Source: Sphingomonadaceae bacterium (lineage in GTDB: Bacteria > Pseudomonadota > Alphaproteobacteria > Sphingomonadales > Sphingomonadaceae). From it: 7,597 nucleotides of DNA. Every line of letters starts with the position of its first letter. Positions within the stretch are counted from its first letter, which is position 1. The stretch lies in the NCBI GenBank assembly GCA_013821585.1, contig JACDGO010000091.1, forward strand, positions 1-7,597, given 5' to 3'. The notes beneath the pieces are model-generated. The model ran no database searches, had not been told where the DNA came from, and saw nothing but the letters and a program-made list of their open reading frames with translations. The translations under genes were made by a program, and so were the position numbers. Positions 7,006-7,597 of this stretch are shown here, in pieces.

Positions 7006-7597
7006 GTGAACCGCATTGCGATCTACGACATGGACCGCACCGTCACGCGCCATGCAACCTATACCCCGTTCCTGCTGCACGCGGCCCGGACGCTCCACCC
7101 GTGGCGTTTGTTCCTCGCTCCTTTCGTTCTCGTTACGATTTCACTGTACCTCTTGAAGCTGATCGACCGTGCCCGCCTGAAGGAATGGAACCAGGCGCTG
7201 CTGCTCGGGCGCGCGATCCATCCCGCCCGGCTCGCCCCCGCGGTCGATGCGTTCGCCGAGCGAACCGTCGCGACGAACGTCCTCGCCGGCGCGGTCGCGC
7301 GGCTCGCGGCCGATCGCGCCGAAGGCTATCGGCTCGTCCTCGCGACCGCTTCCTATCGGCTCTATGCCGCGAAGATCGCCGAACGGCTCGGCTTCGACGA
7401 CGTGATCGCGACCAACAGCCTCGCCGGGCTCGACACGCGCGTGCTCGCGCGGATCGACGGAGAGAATTGCTACGGCCCGGCCAAACTGCGGATGGTGACC
7501 GCGTGGCTCCACGACGCCGGGATCGCGCGTGCCGACGCGTACATCCGATTCTATATCGATCATGTGTCCGACGCGCCGGTGCTCGATTGGGCGGACG
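7006..7597 (+). CDS. HAD-IB family membrane-associated phosphatase (runs off the right edge)
   Basis: HAD-IB enzymes hydrolyse phosphate monoesters through an Asp nucleophile and Mg2+. From GTG at 7006 there are 197 codons and no stop. Motif I is YDMDRTVT at 7-14 (nucleophile Asp8, acid/base Asp10); motif II is LATAS at 112-116 with Thr114; the Lys of motif III is Lys160 in GPAKL; and the Mg2+ acidic motif is DHVSD at 185-189. A hydrophobic stretch at about 35-52 (LFLAPFVLVTISLYLLKL) followed by IDRARLKEW is typical of the HAD-IB branch with a membrane-facing cap; E. coli PgpC, a phosphatidylglycerophosphate phosphatase, has a similar plan. Family members are about 210-220 residues, so roughly 15-25 are missing. 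It is divergent from the lipid transporter operon. A lipid phosphate substrate is possible, but that is inference. Confidence 0.9.
   Translation, partial: MNRIAIYDMDRTVTRHATYTPFLLHAARTLHPWRLFLAPFVLVTISLYLLKLIDRARLKEWNQALLLGRAIHPARLAPAVDAFAERTVATNVLAGAVARLAADRAEGYRLVLATASYRLYAAKIAERLGFDDVIATNSLAGLDTRVLARIDGENCYGPAKLRMVTAWLHDAGIARADAYIRFYIDHVSDAPVLDWAD

Noticed and set aside
7141..7563. 140-residue minus-strand frame opposite the HAD gene
   Set aside because: The plus strand carries all HAD motifs in order; the opposite frame has no recognisable motif.

Overview
The window is GC-rich chromosomal DNA from an alphaproteobacterium, most likely a sphingomonad (Sphingomonas, Sphingopyxis or Sphingobium type). 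The evidence is the detailed wording of EF-G, S7 and S12, the Arg at S12 position 88, and the four-gene lipid transporter that matches the LinKLMN system known from Sphingobium. I see no insertion sequence, tRNA, rRNA, CRISPR array, phage gene or shift in composition, so this looks like core chromosome.

Layout. Nine of the ten genes lie on the minus strand. Reading in the direction of transcription (right to left): an MlaE/LinK-type permease with a fused STAS domain (6943-5837), an MlaF/LinL-type ATPase (5837-5034), an MlaD/LinM-type MCE protein (5034-4093), a LinN-type auxiliary lipoprotein (4093-3512), a cation diffusion facilitator (3501-2593) and an unassigned six-helix membrane protein (2596-2033). 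Four of the five junctions overlap by 1 or 4 bases and the fifth has a 10-base gap, so this reads as one translationally coupled operon. After a 182-base noncoding stretch comes the str operon: rpsL (1850-1479), rpsG (1429-959) and fusA (898 to beyond base 1). On the plus strand, divergent from the transporter operon across 62 bases, is a HAD-IB phosphatase with a membrane segment; it runs off the right edge.

How the genes work together. The first four operon genes make an inner-membrane lipid/hydrophobic-compound ABC transporter with a periplasmic MCE ring and an outer-membrane-directed lipoprotein. The CDF exporter and the six-helix protein ride on the same message, and the membrane HAD phosphatase, which resembles PgpC in overall plan, faces the operon. 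A link between lipid traffic, metal export and phospholipid dephosphorylation is inference from position only.

The clearest single-residue observation is Arg88 in S12. The same position carries acquired streptomycin-resistance mutations in other bacteria, and it probably explains intrinsic streptomycin resistance here. Start codons were reassigned for three genes: GTG at 2596 for the six-helix protein, ATG at 4093 for the lipoprotein and ATG at 5837 for the ATPase. I did not find a convincing wholly new system; the best candidates are the extended transporter operon and its divergent phosphatase.
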